In this document: positions 8,094 to 16,560 of the stretch, one piece after another
How positions within the stretch are numbered: position 1 is the stretch's first letter
Layout: each line of letters opens with the position of its first letter
NCBI GenBank assembly: GCA_015256945.1
Contig: JABZLB010000012.1
Location: 1 to 64,000, forward strand
DNA length: 64,000 nucleotides
From: Prevotellaceae bacterium
GTDB taxonomy: Bacteria; Bacteroidota; Bacteroidia; Bacteroidales; Bacteroidaceae
Direction: 5' to 3'
Translations under genes and position numbers: made by a program
The notes under the pieces: model-generated
Told to the model about the DNA's origin: nothing
What the model saw: only the letters and a program-made list of their open reading frames with translations
Database searches by the model: none

Positions 8094-8330
8094 TTAATCA
8101 TTGTCTCTCTTGTAAATTTTGTACGAACCAAAGCTGTTGTCTTTCAAAGCTTCGTCATCGTCTTCCTCTTCGTCATCCCACTCAACTTTCTTCTTGGCAT
8201 CACCACCCGTAATACCCGGAATGATAGTACCCGCGTTACCGCTTGCACTATTCAACAAACTCTCTGTTTCAGAGAGAAGCATTTCACACACAGGCACGAC
8301 GTATGCCTTAAATCTCTTTTTTTTCATCAT
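8094..8330 (-). CDS. Small acidic protein preceding the second fimbrillin-like lipoprotein
   Basis: 78-aa protein starting MMKKKRFKAYVVPVCEMLL, followed by a Ser/Gly segment and a strongly acidic stretch (EWDDEEEDDDEAL), with a basic end. There is no signal peptide. Its N-terminus matches the plan of the 66-aa protein at 2234-2434 (basic start, aromatic residue, PVC, short hydrophobic run), although the tails differ. The gene precedes its lipoprotein by only 25 nt and may be translationally coupled. Function unrecognised. Confidence 0.65.
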   Translation of the reverse strand: MMKKKRFKAYVVPVCEMLLSETESLLNSASGNAGTIIPGITGGDAKKKVEWDDEEEDDDEALKDNSFGSYKIYKRDND

Positions 8331-8344
8331 TACTTTGTTTTTGT

Positions 8345-8367
8345 GTGATATACATGTTGTATATCAC
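8345..8367. promoter_or_regulatory. 10-bp inverted repeat in the leader of the small acidic gene
   Basis: GTGATATACA and TGTATATCAC form a perfect inverted repeat with a 3-nt spacer, 15 nt upstream of the ATG at 8330. It is AT-rich with no T tract, so an operator for a dimeric regulator or a translation-affecting hairpin is more likely than a terminator. Confidence 0.5.
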
Positions 8368-9065
8368 GTTTTGTATAATTTGTGCTTGATTATATGTTCT
8401 GGTCTCTTGCATCATGAGGTTTGCCGTTTGCCATAACCCCGTGTTCTTTCCTGTTGCCGGTCATGAAGCCGTAATGATTGCATTTATTTGTCGTTATCAA
8501 CACCATACGCAGTCTGGATGTTTACGAAAAAGTGTAACTTAATTTTCTTCTTTACGGGTACTTGAATGTATTGTAATATATGTATAAAACAACTCTTATG
8601 TTTATTTTTATTCAATATTTCAGGATTACCTTTTACGATATGAGAGCGTGACAAAATTGTTGAAAAAATGCCCCCTCTTCAGCTATAAAAACACCCTAAT
8701 ACAACCCTTTTTTATTCAAATTCGCGGCAAATGTAAAAAAAAAATCAAAACACGTATGCAGCATACACATAAAATATGCAAAAACATTAAAACTTGATGG
8801 TTACACAAATATTGTGGCAGCGTTGCAGCCTTCCTGTTACCAGCTTGTTGGCAGATGCCCAAAAGTGTAAAAAAGGGCAGAATAACGGCAAGTACAGACA
8901 ACGGAAAGGGCAGGGCCGGGAGCATGCAGACGGATGTATGTAACAGCGGAGAAAGCAGGGCACAGGGCTGGCGGGAGCGTACATTTACCATATAAACCCG
9001 GAGAAGAAAACCCGGGTTTGCGGCAGGTAAAAGCAGGGGCTGGCGGGTGATTATGCCGTAATCAT
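8368..9065. other. Long AT-rich intergenic region between divergent transcripts
   Basis: About 700 bp with no convincing gene. It holds a possible minus-strand -7 element TACATTTG at 8728-8735, which would give a leader of nearly 400 nt to the small acidic gene. It also has a small hairpin AAACCCGG/CCGGGTTT (8994-9019), a direct repeat GGGCTGGCGGG at 8965 and 9037, and a single palindrome-like TTATGCCGTAA at 9051-9061 next to the GH31 promoter. Confidence 0.5.
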
Positions 9066-9096
9066 TTTGTGTGTGTTGTTTTTTTTACTAATTTTG
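9066..9096 (+). promoter_or_regulatory. Consensus promoter for the GH31 operon
   Basis: TTTG at 9066-9069 and TAATTTTG at 9089-9096 are separated by 19 nt, an excellent match to the Bacteroidota -33/-7 promoter. Transcription would start near 9103, about 70 nt before the ATG at 9176. Confidence 0.8.
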
Positions 9097-9175
9097 TTAG
9101 CATGATTTGTTCGCAACCCCTTTATGTACGTGCGGACAGCACATCGCGAGAAACATACTAAAAATTAATCCTGAT

Positions 9176-11449
9176 ATGAAAAAACTATTTGCCTTGTTTG
9201 CTTTTGCCGTAGGAATAACCCATGCAGCAAAGGCCGACACCTATGACCCTGTGGCCAGTGCGCAGGCCGTTATTACCGCCGGTAACGCACGTTTTACCGT
9301 GCTTACCCCTGAGATGATTCGTATACAGTATAGCTATGACGGCCGTTTTGAAGACCGTGCAACCTTTGGTGTGGTAAACCGCAGGCTGCCCGTGCCGGCC
9401 TTTACGCACGTAACAAGGGGTGGTATGCTTGAAATTAAAACCGGCGCGCTGACGCTGCGATACAAGGTAGGCGGTGTGATCAATGCCGCAGACAAGAACC
9501 CGGAGGTGCTGAATATTAAAATGAAGCTGAACGGTCGTGACATAATATGGTATCCGGGTAAGGACGATGCCATGAACCTTAAAGGCACGACGCGAACCCT
9601 CGACGGTTCGATGGGCGACAATAAGCGCGGGCAGCTCGAAAAAGGACTGCTGTCGAGGGCCGGCTGGAGCATCATAGATGAAAGTCCGCTTGCCCGTCGG
9701 GGCGACGGCAGTACGACGTTTGCCCTTGACCATAAGCACCAGGCCGATGGTATTGACTGGTGGGCAGAGCCTGTGGACAAGCAAGCCGTTGACTGGTATT
9801 TCATGGGTTACGGACACCAATATAAAAAGGCACTGGCCGACTATGCGCGCATAGGCGGACGCATGCCCATGCCACCGCTTTATATATTGGGCTACTGGTA
9901 CAGCAAATATCAGCGCTATACACAGCAGGATTTTATGGATATTGCTACCGAAATCCAGCAGAACAATATTCCGCTTGACGTGATGATATTCGACATGGAC
10001 TGGCATACGAAGGGATGGACCGGCTGGACATGGGACAAGACGATTATTCCAGAGCCGGAGAAACTCATCGATTTTATGCACCAGCGCCATTTGAAAGTAG
10101 GGCTGAATCTGCACCCAGCCGATGGCGTTAACAGCGATCAGGAATATTTTGGTGATATGGTTCGTGACCTGCATTTGCCCGATACGACAACCAATATACC
10201 CTGGAAATTGGAAGACAGAGCGTTTTATAAGGTGATGTTTAAGGACATTCTGCGCCATCGTGAAGCACAGGGGGTAGACTTCTGGTGGCTCGACTGGCAG
10301 CAGAATCTCATCAATCCGCGTGTGCCAGGACTTAGTGAAACTTTCTGGTGCAACCATGTTTTCTATAACGATATGCGCCTGAACCGCACGGATAGACGTC
10401 CTGTAATCTTCCACCGCTGGGGCGGATTGGGAAGCCATCGTTATCCTATCGGCTTCTCAGGCGATGCTTATTCTACATTCGGTACGCTGGCCTTCCAGCC
10501 TTATTTTACCGCTACGGCATCGAATGTATGCTTTGGTTACTGGGGACATGACCTTGGCGGACACATACAATTCGACGATAACGACCCGGAACTGTATCTG
10601 CGCTGGATGCAGTATGGCGTGTTTACGCCCATCTTTCGCACCCATGCTACGAACCGTGAAGGTATAGAACGCCGCATCTGGAAATACCCAAACTTCAGCT
10701 CTTTGCTCAAAACGGTGAACCTTCGCTATCGTCTGATGCCCTACATTTATAATGCAGCGCGCGAGGCTTACGACACGGGTGTGAGCATTTGCCGTCCGCT
10801 TTATTACGACCAGCCTGAAGAAAGCAAGGCTTACAGCACCGAAGACGAGTATATGTTTGGTAATGATATTCTGGTAGCTCCGGTTGTAGAGCGTTCAAAG
10901 GACGGGATAAGCACGACACGTAAGGTATGGCTTCCGAAGGGAACATGGTATAATGTTCAGCGGGGTAAGCTGCAGGAGGGTGGCACAACGTTCAGTGATA
11001 ATTACGGCATGGAGGAAATTCCGTATTTCTATAAGGCCGGTGCCATCATTCCATGCTTCTCACATGTGATGAACCTTGAGACGCGCCCCGACACGCTTAT
11101 CCTTGAGGTTGTTCCGGGAGACGGCGGGAAACTGTCGTACTATGAGGATGCAGGCAACGACAATACTTACCAGCAGGGCGAGTTTACACGTACTCTTATT
11201 GAGCAGAAACAGTTGCCGAAAGGCGTTGAACTAATCATAAATGCACGTAAAGGGCAGTTTAAGGGTATGCCGTCGGTACGCCATTATCAGGTAGAATTTC
11301 TTGCTATGGGCAAACCTTCGGCCGTAGAGCTCGACGGCAAAATGCTCAATACGGAAGCATGGCATTATGATGAGGCTGCGCGAAAACTTACGGTTGTGAT
11401 AGCCGGTGCATCGCCCGATACAAAGTATAGCCTTGTGGTGAAGAAGTAA
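9176..11449 (+). CDS. GH31 family alpha-glucosidase/alpha-glycosidase
   Basis: 757-aa exported enzyme. The start at 9176 gives a clean signal peptide (MKKLFALFAFAVG, cleaved after AKA) and lies after the mapped promoter; the upstream ATG at 9107 is less likely. The domain order is an N-terminal beta-sandwich, a GH31 (beta/alpha)8 barrel and a C-terminal beta domain. The predicted nucleophile is Asp373 in FWWLDWQQ and the acid/base is Asp430 in GFSGDAYS; other family blocks are FDMDWHTKGW and GYWGHDLGGH. It hydrolyses alpha-linked glucosides or xylosides, probably in the periplasm. The downstream SusE/F-like gene (about 50 nt gap) suggests an alpha-glucan-derived substrate. Confidence 0.88.
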   Translation: MKKLFALFAFAVGITHAAKADTYDPVASAQAVITAGNARFTVLTPEMIRIQYSYDGRFEDRATFGVVNRRLPVPAFTHVTRGGMLEIKTGALTLRYKVGGVINAADKNPEVLNIKMKLNGRDIIWYPGKDDAMNLKGTTRTLDGSMGDNKRGQLEKGLLSRAGWSIIDESPLARRGDGSTTFALDHKHQADGIDWWAEPVDKQAVDWYFMGYGHQYKKALADYARIGGRMPMPPLYILGYWYSKYQRYTQQDFMDIATEIQQNNIPLDVMIFDMDWHTKGWTGWTWDKTIIPEPEKLIDFMHQRHLKVGLNLHPADGVNSDQEYFGDMVRDLHLPDTTTNIPWKLEDRAFYKVMFKDILRHREAQGVDFWWLDWQQNLINPRVPGLSETFWCNHVFYNDMRLNRTDRRPVIFHRWGGLGSHRYPIGFSGDAYSTFGTLAFQPYFTATASNVCFGYWGHDLGGHIQFDDNDPELYLRWMQYGVFTPIFRTHATNREGIERRIWKYPNFSSLLKTVNLRYRLMPYIYNAAREAYDTGVSICRPLYYDQPEESKAYSTEDEYMFGNDILVAPVVERSKDGISTTRKVWLPKGTWYNVQRGKLQEGGTTFSDNYGMEEIPYFYKAGAIIPCFSHVMNLETRPDTLILEVVPGDGGKLSYYEDAGNDNTYQQGEFTRTLIEQKQLPKGVELIINARKGQFKGMPSVRHYQVEFLAMGKPSAVELDGKMLNTEAWHYDEAARKLTVVIAGASPDTKYSLVVKK

Positions 11450-11499
11450 ATATACCGTTTGTTTATCAGGAAGAAATGAACAAAACACAAAGACAAGAT

Positions 11500-12231
11500 A
11501 TGAAACGTTTCAGAATAATGGCAATTGCAGTAGCCCTGATGGCAGCCGTGGTTGCAGAAGCACAGAATATAAAGGAGTGTTGGATAACAGGAACGGCAGT
11601 TCCCGGCGGTGTGCAGAAATTGGAAAGCAGGCCCGATGGCAGCTTTATGTATGCAGGAAAGCTGGTTGCCGGCGAGGCACGCATCACGACATCATTACAA
11701 AAAGGCAAGACCACAAAATGGCTTACGCCGGCCGATACTGATGCTTCGCTGGTTTGTAATGGAATAAAATACAAACTGTTGGCGGACAAGCCGGGTGCGG
11801 CCTGGCAGGTATATTTCACCGAAGACCTGTACCGTGTGTTTGTTGATACACAGAAGAGTGAGGTTCGTGGCGAGATATTCCGCCCGTGGGGAGAGCTGTT
11901 TATTGGGGGCGGTACAACCGAAAAAGGTTGGGACAACAAACACATGCAACCCTTTATACAAAGCGCTGACGATCCTTGTGTGTGGACCTGGACAGGTGAA
12001 TTGCGCCCTCACACGGAGTTTAAAGAGCCTGATGCCTTTAAGATAGAAGGGCAGCTGAAGTGGGGTCCCAAGCAATTACATCCCTTTAAACCCCATGCCG
12101 ATGTGCTGGAAACAACACAGTTGCAGCAGGGGGGTGCCGATAACAAGTGGCAGTTGAGCCGCCCTGGCCGCTACCGCCTTACGGTAAACGTATTCAAACT
12201 AACCATGAAAGCCGAATTTTTAGGCGAGTAA
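11500..12231 (+). CDS. SusE/SusF-like starch-binding domain protein, non-lipidated
   Basis: 243-aa exported protein with two beta-sandwich repeats. The second contains ELFIGGGTTEKGWDN and IWTW-like aromatic motifs typical of the SusE/SusF C-terminal starch-binding modules. The signal peptide (MKRFRIMAIAVALMAAVVAEA) ends in an ordinary cleavage site with no lipobox cysteine, unlike true SusE/SusF lipoproteins. The ATG at 11476 is an alternative start. It is co-transcribed with GH31 and followed by a strong terminator. It probably binds alpha-glucan, but it would be soluble in the periplasm or released. Confidence 0.65.
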   Translation: MKRFRIMAIAVALMAAVVAEAQNIKECWITGTAVPGGVQKLESRPDGSFMYAGKLVAGEARITTSLQKGKTTKWLTPADTDASLVCNGIKYKLLADKPGAAWQVYFTEDLYRVFVDTQKSEVRGEIFRPWGELFIGGGTTEKGWDNKHMQPFIQSADDPCVWTWTGELRPHTEFKEPDAFKIEGQLKWGPKQLHPFKPHADVLETTQLQQGGADNKWQLSRPGRYRLTVNVFKLTMKAEFLGE

Positions 12232-12311
12232 CCAGTTGTCCCTGTTACCTGCTGCGGCGGCCTGCCGCTGCTGCGGTGGGTTGGAAAACGACAGAAAAAC
12301 ATCACAAAAAC

Positions 12312-12351
12312 AATCCCCACCTCAACGGTTTTATACGTTGAGGTGGGGATT
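12312..12351. terminator. Strong bidirectional terminator between converging operons
   Basis: A perfect 16-bp stem (AATCCCCACCTCAACG and its complement) has an 8-nt loop, with A/T-rich flanks on both sides. It ends the GH31 operon on the plus strand and the large T9SS protein gene on the minus strand. Confidence 0.9.
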
Positions 12352-12379
12352 TTATGATGTCGTTATTCCAGCAGTAGGT

Positions 12380-15300
12380 TTATTTCACGATAACTTTTCG
12401 AGTCTTTCCGTTGACCTCGCGCACAATGTAAATACCTGCGCTTGGTGTGTTGACACGTTGGCCGTTGAGGTCGAAGTATTCGATACGTGCCTTGGTGTTG
12501 GCTTCGGCTGTGCTGATGCCGTTAGCCGTAGCAGGTGAAAGGGTAACGTTGAGTTCGTCGCCAATGGTCACTGCTGCCGTAGCATCGGTATAGCCGTTGG
12601 CTTTGACGGTAGCGGTATAGGTGAGTAGGGGTTGGCGAACGGTAATAGCGAACGAGCCGTCGGCCTGTGTTGTTCCAGCGTAGACAACGTTATCGCTGGT
12701 AAGCGTAACGGTAGCGCCTACTACTGCATTGCCTGTGGTATTAAGAATTTTACCGCTTACGGTGCATGATGGGTCAGTAACGAGCCATGCTACAGGTACA
12801 GATGGGTTGTAAGAGCTTGCCTTATACCAGTTCTGTTCTGACAGTTTGCCATTATCGGTTGCACGATAATAACAGTTGTCGGTGAGCGATTTGTCAGACA
12901 CAAAGTTAGCTGTCATCCAATCATCAGCCTCTGAAATAACAACCACCTTGATGCTCTTGCCTTCGTATTTGAACGGCTGAGCGAACTGAGCTTCAAGTAA
13001 AGTTGTGCTGTTCTTGTCGATGCCAGTACCCTTATAGGTCACCGTTCCGTCAAAGACACGCGTCATTTGTGTTGTGTCAGCTTCGTGGAAAGCACCTCCG
13101 TAGCTTTGTTCATCGGCATTTGTAATCCATACCTTTACGCGCGCATTGTAGTTTTTGGGGCTGTAAGTCATGATATACCCTCGCCAACTTATGGCTTTAA
13201 TAAGGGTTCCGCTGGTGAGATTAAGCTTTGAAGCAGAGTAAAGCGTTTCGGTTTGACTACGTTTGTAGTTCATGGTTACAGGAGCATTGCCCTGTATGTT
13301 CGTGCTGTCGCCAACCTGTACAAGCTGTGCTGTTTGCTCTTCGGCAACGGTAACGTTGATGGTATCAGAAACCGTTTGGTTGCCATTGTTAAGTTTCAGC
13401 ACCACGAAAGCCTTCTGCTGGCCAGTCTCGTGAGGGTAAAGTGTGAAGGTATAAGCTGCCTGTCCCTTGCTATCAACGTTAACAGTTGTAGTTTCTTTTA
13501 CAGTAGTTGCACCGAAATGCAGCTGTGCCTTATAATCGGTTGCGGTGAGCGCGTGATTCAAATAGTTTGTAGCCTTGACGGTTACAGTATAAGGTTTATT
13601 TACCTCAGCGGTGGTAGGTGCATTCATTTGTTCGATGAAGAAACCGTTGGCTGTTTTAAGACGAACGTCCTTTTCAACAGTAGCAGCGGTAAACGACACA
13701 CCATCGGTTCGATAAGGGAAGAAGCCTTCGCGGGTTACTTCAACCTGATAGGTGAGGTTTTCCTTAATAACCGGAACGGCATACGAACCGTCGCTCATAG
13801 TGGTACCCGTGTAAAGCACATTGCCACTCTTCACGGTGATAGTAGCATTTGGGATTGCCTGCCCTGTAACGGCGTTTGTAACGCGACCTTTCAACATACG
13901 AGTAGTAGCCGTGAAACCAATGTGCATGATTGGTAAGCTGCTTACGCTGATAACTGCGTTTGTAAGGTCGCTGTCGTTGGCGCAAGCGATACTACGCTTG
14001 GGAAGTGTCATAGCGCCAATACCGTCAAAGGCAACCATAACACCCATATCGCAGCTGTGCATCATCTTTACACGCAGGTTTCCGCCTGTATATACGAAAG
14101 GTTTAGCCAGCTGTAGCTCTAAAACGTGAGGTGGATTTGGATCAGAATCCGTAACCTTTTTCACGTCGGCATAGAACTCATACACCTTCGACATTTGTTC
14201 AGATGGCGTATAAGCATAAGGTTCTTTGAAAAGAGAATCGTCAGTATTTTGCAACCACACAGTTACAGTAGGCGAGAAATCGGCCATGCTGGTGCCGTCG
14301 AAGCTGAGACGTGTAATCTGTGTACCCGGATTAAGCTTCAAGTCTTTAGCCAAGTAAACAAACTCCGACTGGCTTCGGAAGCGGTATAAGTTTAACGGAA
14401 CACCCTGCCAACGCCATTCGCTTACACCAGTAACAACTTCGCTTTCGGTTGTTTCGGGAGCAATAGTAACGGTTACTGTATCGGAGGTGATGACGATACC
14501 GTCTTTCTCAAACTTGTAATAGGCCTTGTAAGTACCTGCTTTGTGCGGTGTGAAATTGAGCTTAACCTCTTGCGAACCTAAAACACGTATTTCAGGAGAT
14601 GCGGCTTCGGCTACTTTCTCGTTGTTGAAATAAAGAGCCATATTGTAGCCAGCCTGTAGCGCTTTGTACAGTGGGTTCTTGAGCGTTGCTGATGAAGCAT
14701 AAGACGTGTTTACCTGTCCGGTAGTTGGAATATTAAGGTTAGTAATAAAGGCATCAACCTCTGGTACAATTGCTTTGAAGCCCAGAATATTGTCGAGATA
14801 ACAGTGTCCGCCCTCGAAGGCAATGTACCAACGACCTGCTGGCACCTTATCGACAACAATTTTCTTAAAGGCATAGTAGGAGCCTGTCCAACTTTGACGG
14901 AGCGCAGAGTCGCTCATCGCAGTGGCTCCAATAGAGTCAATACGTGTCCAATGGTGGCGATCGGCCGAGATATAGAGGTTAATATACGAACGATTATCCT
15001 CTTTTGACACCTCGAACGATAGCTTCTCACCAGCTTTTACCTCCATAAGCGGAGTGATAAGCTTTGATGGGCCGTGCGTATCATAGCAATAGAAGCTGTT
15101 TTTATTGTTAATGCTGTAAATAAGCTGTGGGAAGTTTGTGGTGTGCCATGCGTCGGGCGCACAGAAACCTTCAGGAATGCTGTCGTTCTCAACATCAACA
15201 AAATACTCGTCGGGAGCGACGCTGTAGCCGTTCAGATTGAGTTTTAAGTTGACGTTGTTATCGCCTTTGATAGTGATGTGACCATACTTCTGCCCTGTAA

Positions 15301-16453
15301 CATCAGGTGTCATCGAGATAGAAATAGGCACACTATCGTGGGCTGTAATGGTGATAGGAGCTTGTACGGAAGACGTAAAGCCCGGAGTAGTACTAATTTC
15401 AGTGAGGGTCTGTGGTAGAGCACCGCGGTTCTTCACCATAAAGTTGACGGTAACCTTACCACGTGATGTGCCATACTCAATGCGGTTTCCTGTGTGCAAT
15501 GCTACATCGCCGTAAGCACCCGTAAGCTTGAAAGCTGGTGCGTAAGGGGTAGGAACAACAAGGGGTAGGGCCGTAGAATTGGCAGTAACACCCTCTTGAA
15601 GATAGCCGTCAAAACGCTCATACTGTTGCTTGTTCAGCGTAGCGGTGAAGGTTATATTACAGGTGTCGCCTGGGTTTAGCTCACGGGTGATAGCTTGTGT
15701 AGCTATAACCGTGTTAAGAACGTTACGTTTTAACGTGAGGTTGTAACCAGAAGTGGAAGCATTTAGTGTATAATCGCCCGTGTTCTTGAGGTTAACGAGG
15801 TATGAAAGCTTGTAGTTTCCGTCGGCGTCACAGTCGATAAATTTTCCGCCATTCCATTTTACTGACATGATGCTGAGTCCATTACGCAGTGTGAAATCGG
15901 CAGCTTCGGCGGTAAGGTTATCCAAATAAGTGTAGTAGCCTCTGATACCTACGCGTGTGCCAGCTGGTAGAGAAGGAAGCTCAACTTTACGGAACTCGGT
16001 GGTGTTGACGTCGTAAACGGTAGGGGTTATTTCTTCACCGCGTACGAATTTACCGCCTGATTCGGTGACTTTAAAGAATTTAACTCCTGCACCATCTGAC
16101 CAAGAGTTGGCCTTTTTTACCATAATAGTAACCTTGCCTGTGACAGGAGGAGTTACTAAAAGGTCGTAAACGAGATGGTCTTGCCCCGAATCCCAATCGG
16201 TCATTTTTTGGCTTCCAACTTCAAGACAGCCTGAATTGTCAACACCTCTATCGGTATGATAGGTGTAGCGCACATAGCCGTCGGCATAATCATCAACCAA
16301 ATGGCCCCATCCTGAACCTATTAAAAAATCGTGTTCAGTGGTAGAAAAGGCAATGTCAAACTTTTGAATGTAGTTAGCAATGTTGTCGGCTTTACTTACT
16401 ATGGTAATAAATAATGCAACAAAAGAAAGGATTAAGCGTAGAAGTTTTGTCAT
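12380..16453 (-). CDS. Giant multidomain surface protein with T9SS-type sorting tail
   Basis: 1357-aa secreted protein with an N-terminal signal peptide (cleavage after SKA, about residue 22). From N to C it shows two galactose-binding/choice-of-anchor-like beta domains (to ~570), a CARDB-like domain, a ~170-aa beta domain, a carboxypeptidase-regulatory-like domain (GRVTNAVTGQAIPNATITV), then a second round of CARDB-like, beta and carboxypeptidase-regulatory-like (GKILNTTGNAVVGATVTL) domains. It ends in a T9SS-type tail (YFDLNGQRVN...GIYIV...KVIVK). No catalytic motif is seen. It is a full-length paralogue of the protein at 28705-32844. It lies at the 3' end of the SusC/SusD operon but is separated from it by a hairpin, so it may be made at a lower level. 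An adhesin or substrate-binding role is inferred. Confidence 0.75.
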   Translation of the reverse strand: MTKLLRLILSFVALFITIVSKADNIANYIQKFDIAFSTTEHDFLIGSGWGHLVDDYADGYVRYTYHTDRGVDNSGCLEVGSQKMTDWDSGQDHLVYDLLVTPPVTGKVTIMVKKANSWSDGAGVKFFKVTESGGKFVRGEEITPTVYDVNTTEFRKVELPSLPAGTRVGIRGYYTYLDNLTAEAADFTLRNGLSIMSVKWNGGKFIDCDADGNYKLSYLVNLKNTGDYTLNASTSGYNLTLKRNVLNTVIATQAITRELNPGDTCNITFTATLNKQQYERFDGYLQEGVTANSTALPLVVPTPYAPAFKLTGAYGDVALHTGNRIEYGTSRGKVTVNFMVKNRGALPQTLTEISTTPGFTSSVQAPITITAHDSVPISISMTPDVTGQKYGHITIKGDNNVNLKLNLNGYSVAPDEYFVDVENDSIPEGFCAPDAWHTTNFPQLIYSINNKNSFYCYDTHGPSKLITPLMEVKAGEKLSFEVSKEDNRSYINLYISADRHHWTRIDSIGATAMSDSALRQSWTGSYYAFKKIVVDKVPAGRWYIAFEGGHCYLDNILGFKAIVPEVDAFITNLNIPTTGQVNTSYASSATLKNPLYKALQAGYNMALYFNNEKVAEAASPEIRVLGSQEVKLNFTPHKAGTYKAYYKFEKDGIVITSDTVTVTIAPETTESEVVTGVSEWRWQGVPLNLYRFRSQSEFVYLAKDLKLNPGTQITRLSFDGTSMADFSPTVTVWLQNTDDSLFKEPYAYTPSEQMSKVYEFYADVKKVTDSDPNPPHVLELQLAKPFVYTGGNLRVKMMHSCDMGVMVAFDGIGAMTLPKRSIACANDSDLTNAVISVSSLPIMHIGFTATTRMLKGRVTNAVTGQAIPNATITVKSGNVLYTGTTMSDGSYAVPVIKENLTYQVEVTREGFFPYRTDGVSFTAATVEKDVRLKTANGFFIEQMNAPTTAEVNKPYTVTVKATNYLNHALTATDYKAQLHFGATTVKETTTVNVDSKGQAAYTFTLYPHETGQQKAFVVLKLNNGNQTVSDTINVTVAEEQTAQLVQVGDSTNIQGNAPVTMNYKRSQTETLYSASKLNLTSGTLIKAISWRGYIMTYSPKNYNARVKVWITNADEQSYGGAFHEADTTQMTRVFDGTVTYKGTGIDKNSTTLLEAQFAQPFKYEGKSIKVVVISEADDWMTANFVSDKSLTDNCYYRATDNGKLSEQNWYKASSYNPSVPVAWLVTDPSCTVSGKILNTTGNAVVGATVTLTSDNVVYAGTTQADGSFAITVRQPLLTYTATVKANGYTDATAAVTIGDELNVTLSPATANGISTAEANTKARIEYFDLNGQRVNTPSAGIYIVREVNGKTRKVIVK

Positions 16454-16509
16454 AATAATAATAATTAAGTAAGTAAAAGATATAATAGTATAGATTGGGT
16501 AAAGAACAA

Positions 16510-16538
16510 AATATGGCCTGAAACATTCAGGCCATATT
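16510..16538 (-). terminator. Internal terminator/attenuator before the giant T9SS gene
   Basis: A 13-bp perfect stem (AATATGGCCTGAA and complement) with a 3-nt loop is followed on the minus strand by TTTGTTCTTT. It lies between the BACON lipoprotein stop at 16561 and the next ATG at 16453. No TAnnTTTG promoter was found after it, so partial read-through is likely. Confidence 0.75.
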
Positions 16539-16560
16539 AATTTTATATTAAAACTTCATA

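Noticed and set aside
9185..10438. 417-aa ORF antisense to GH31
   Set aside because: It lies entirely opposite the well-supported GH31 gene and lacks any family motif; it is a by-product of codon use.
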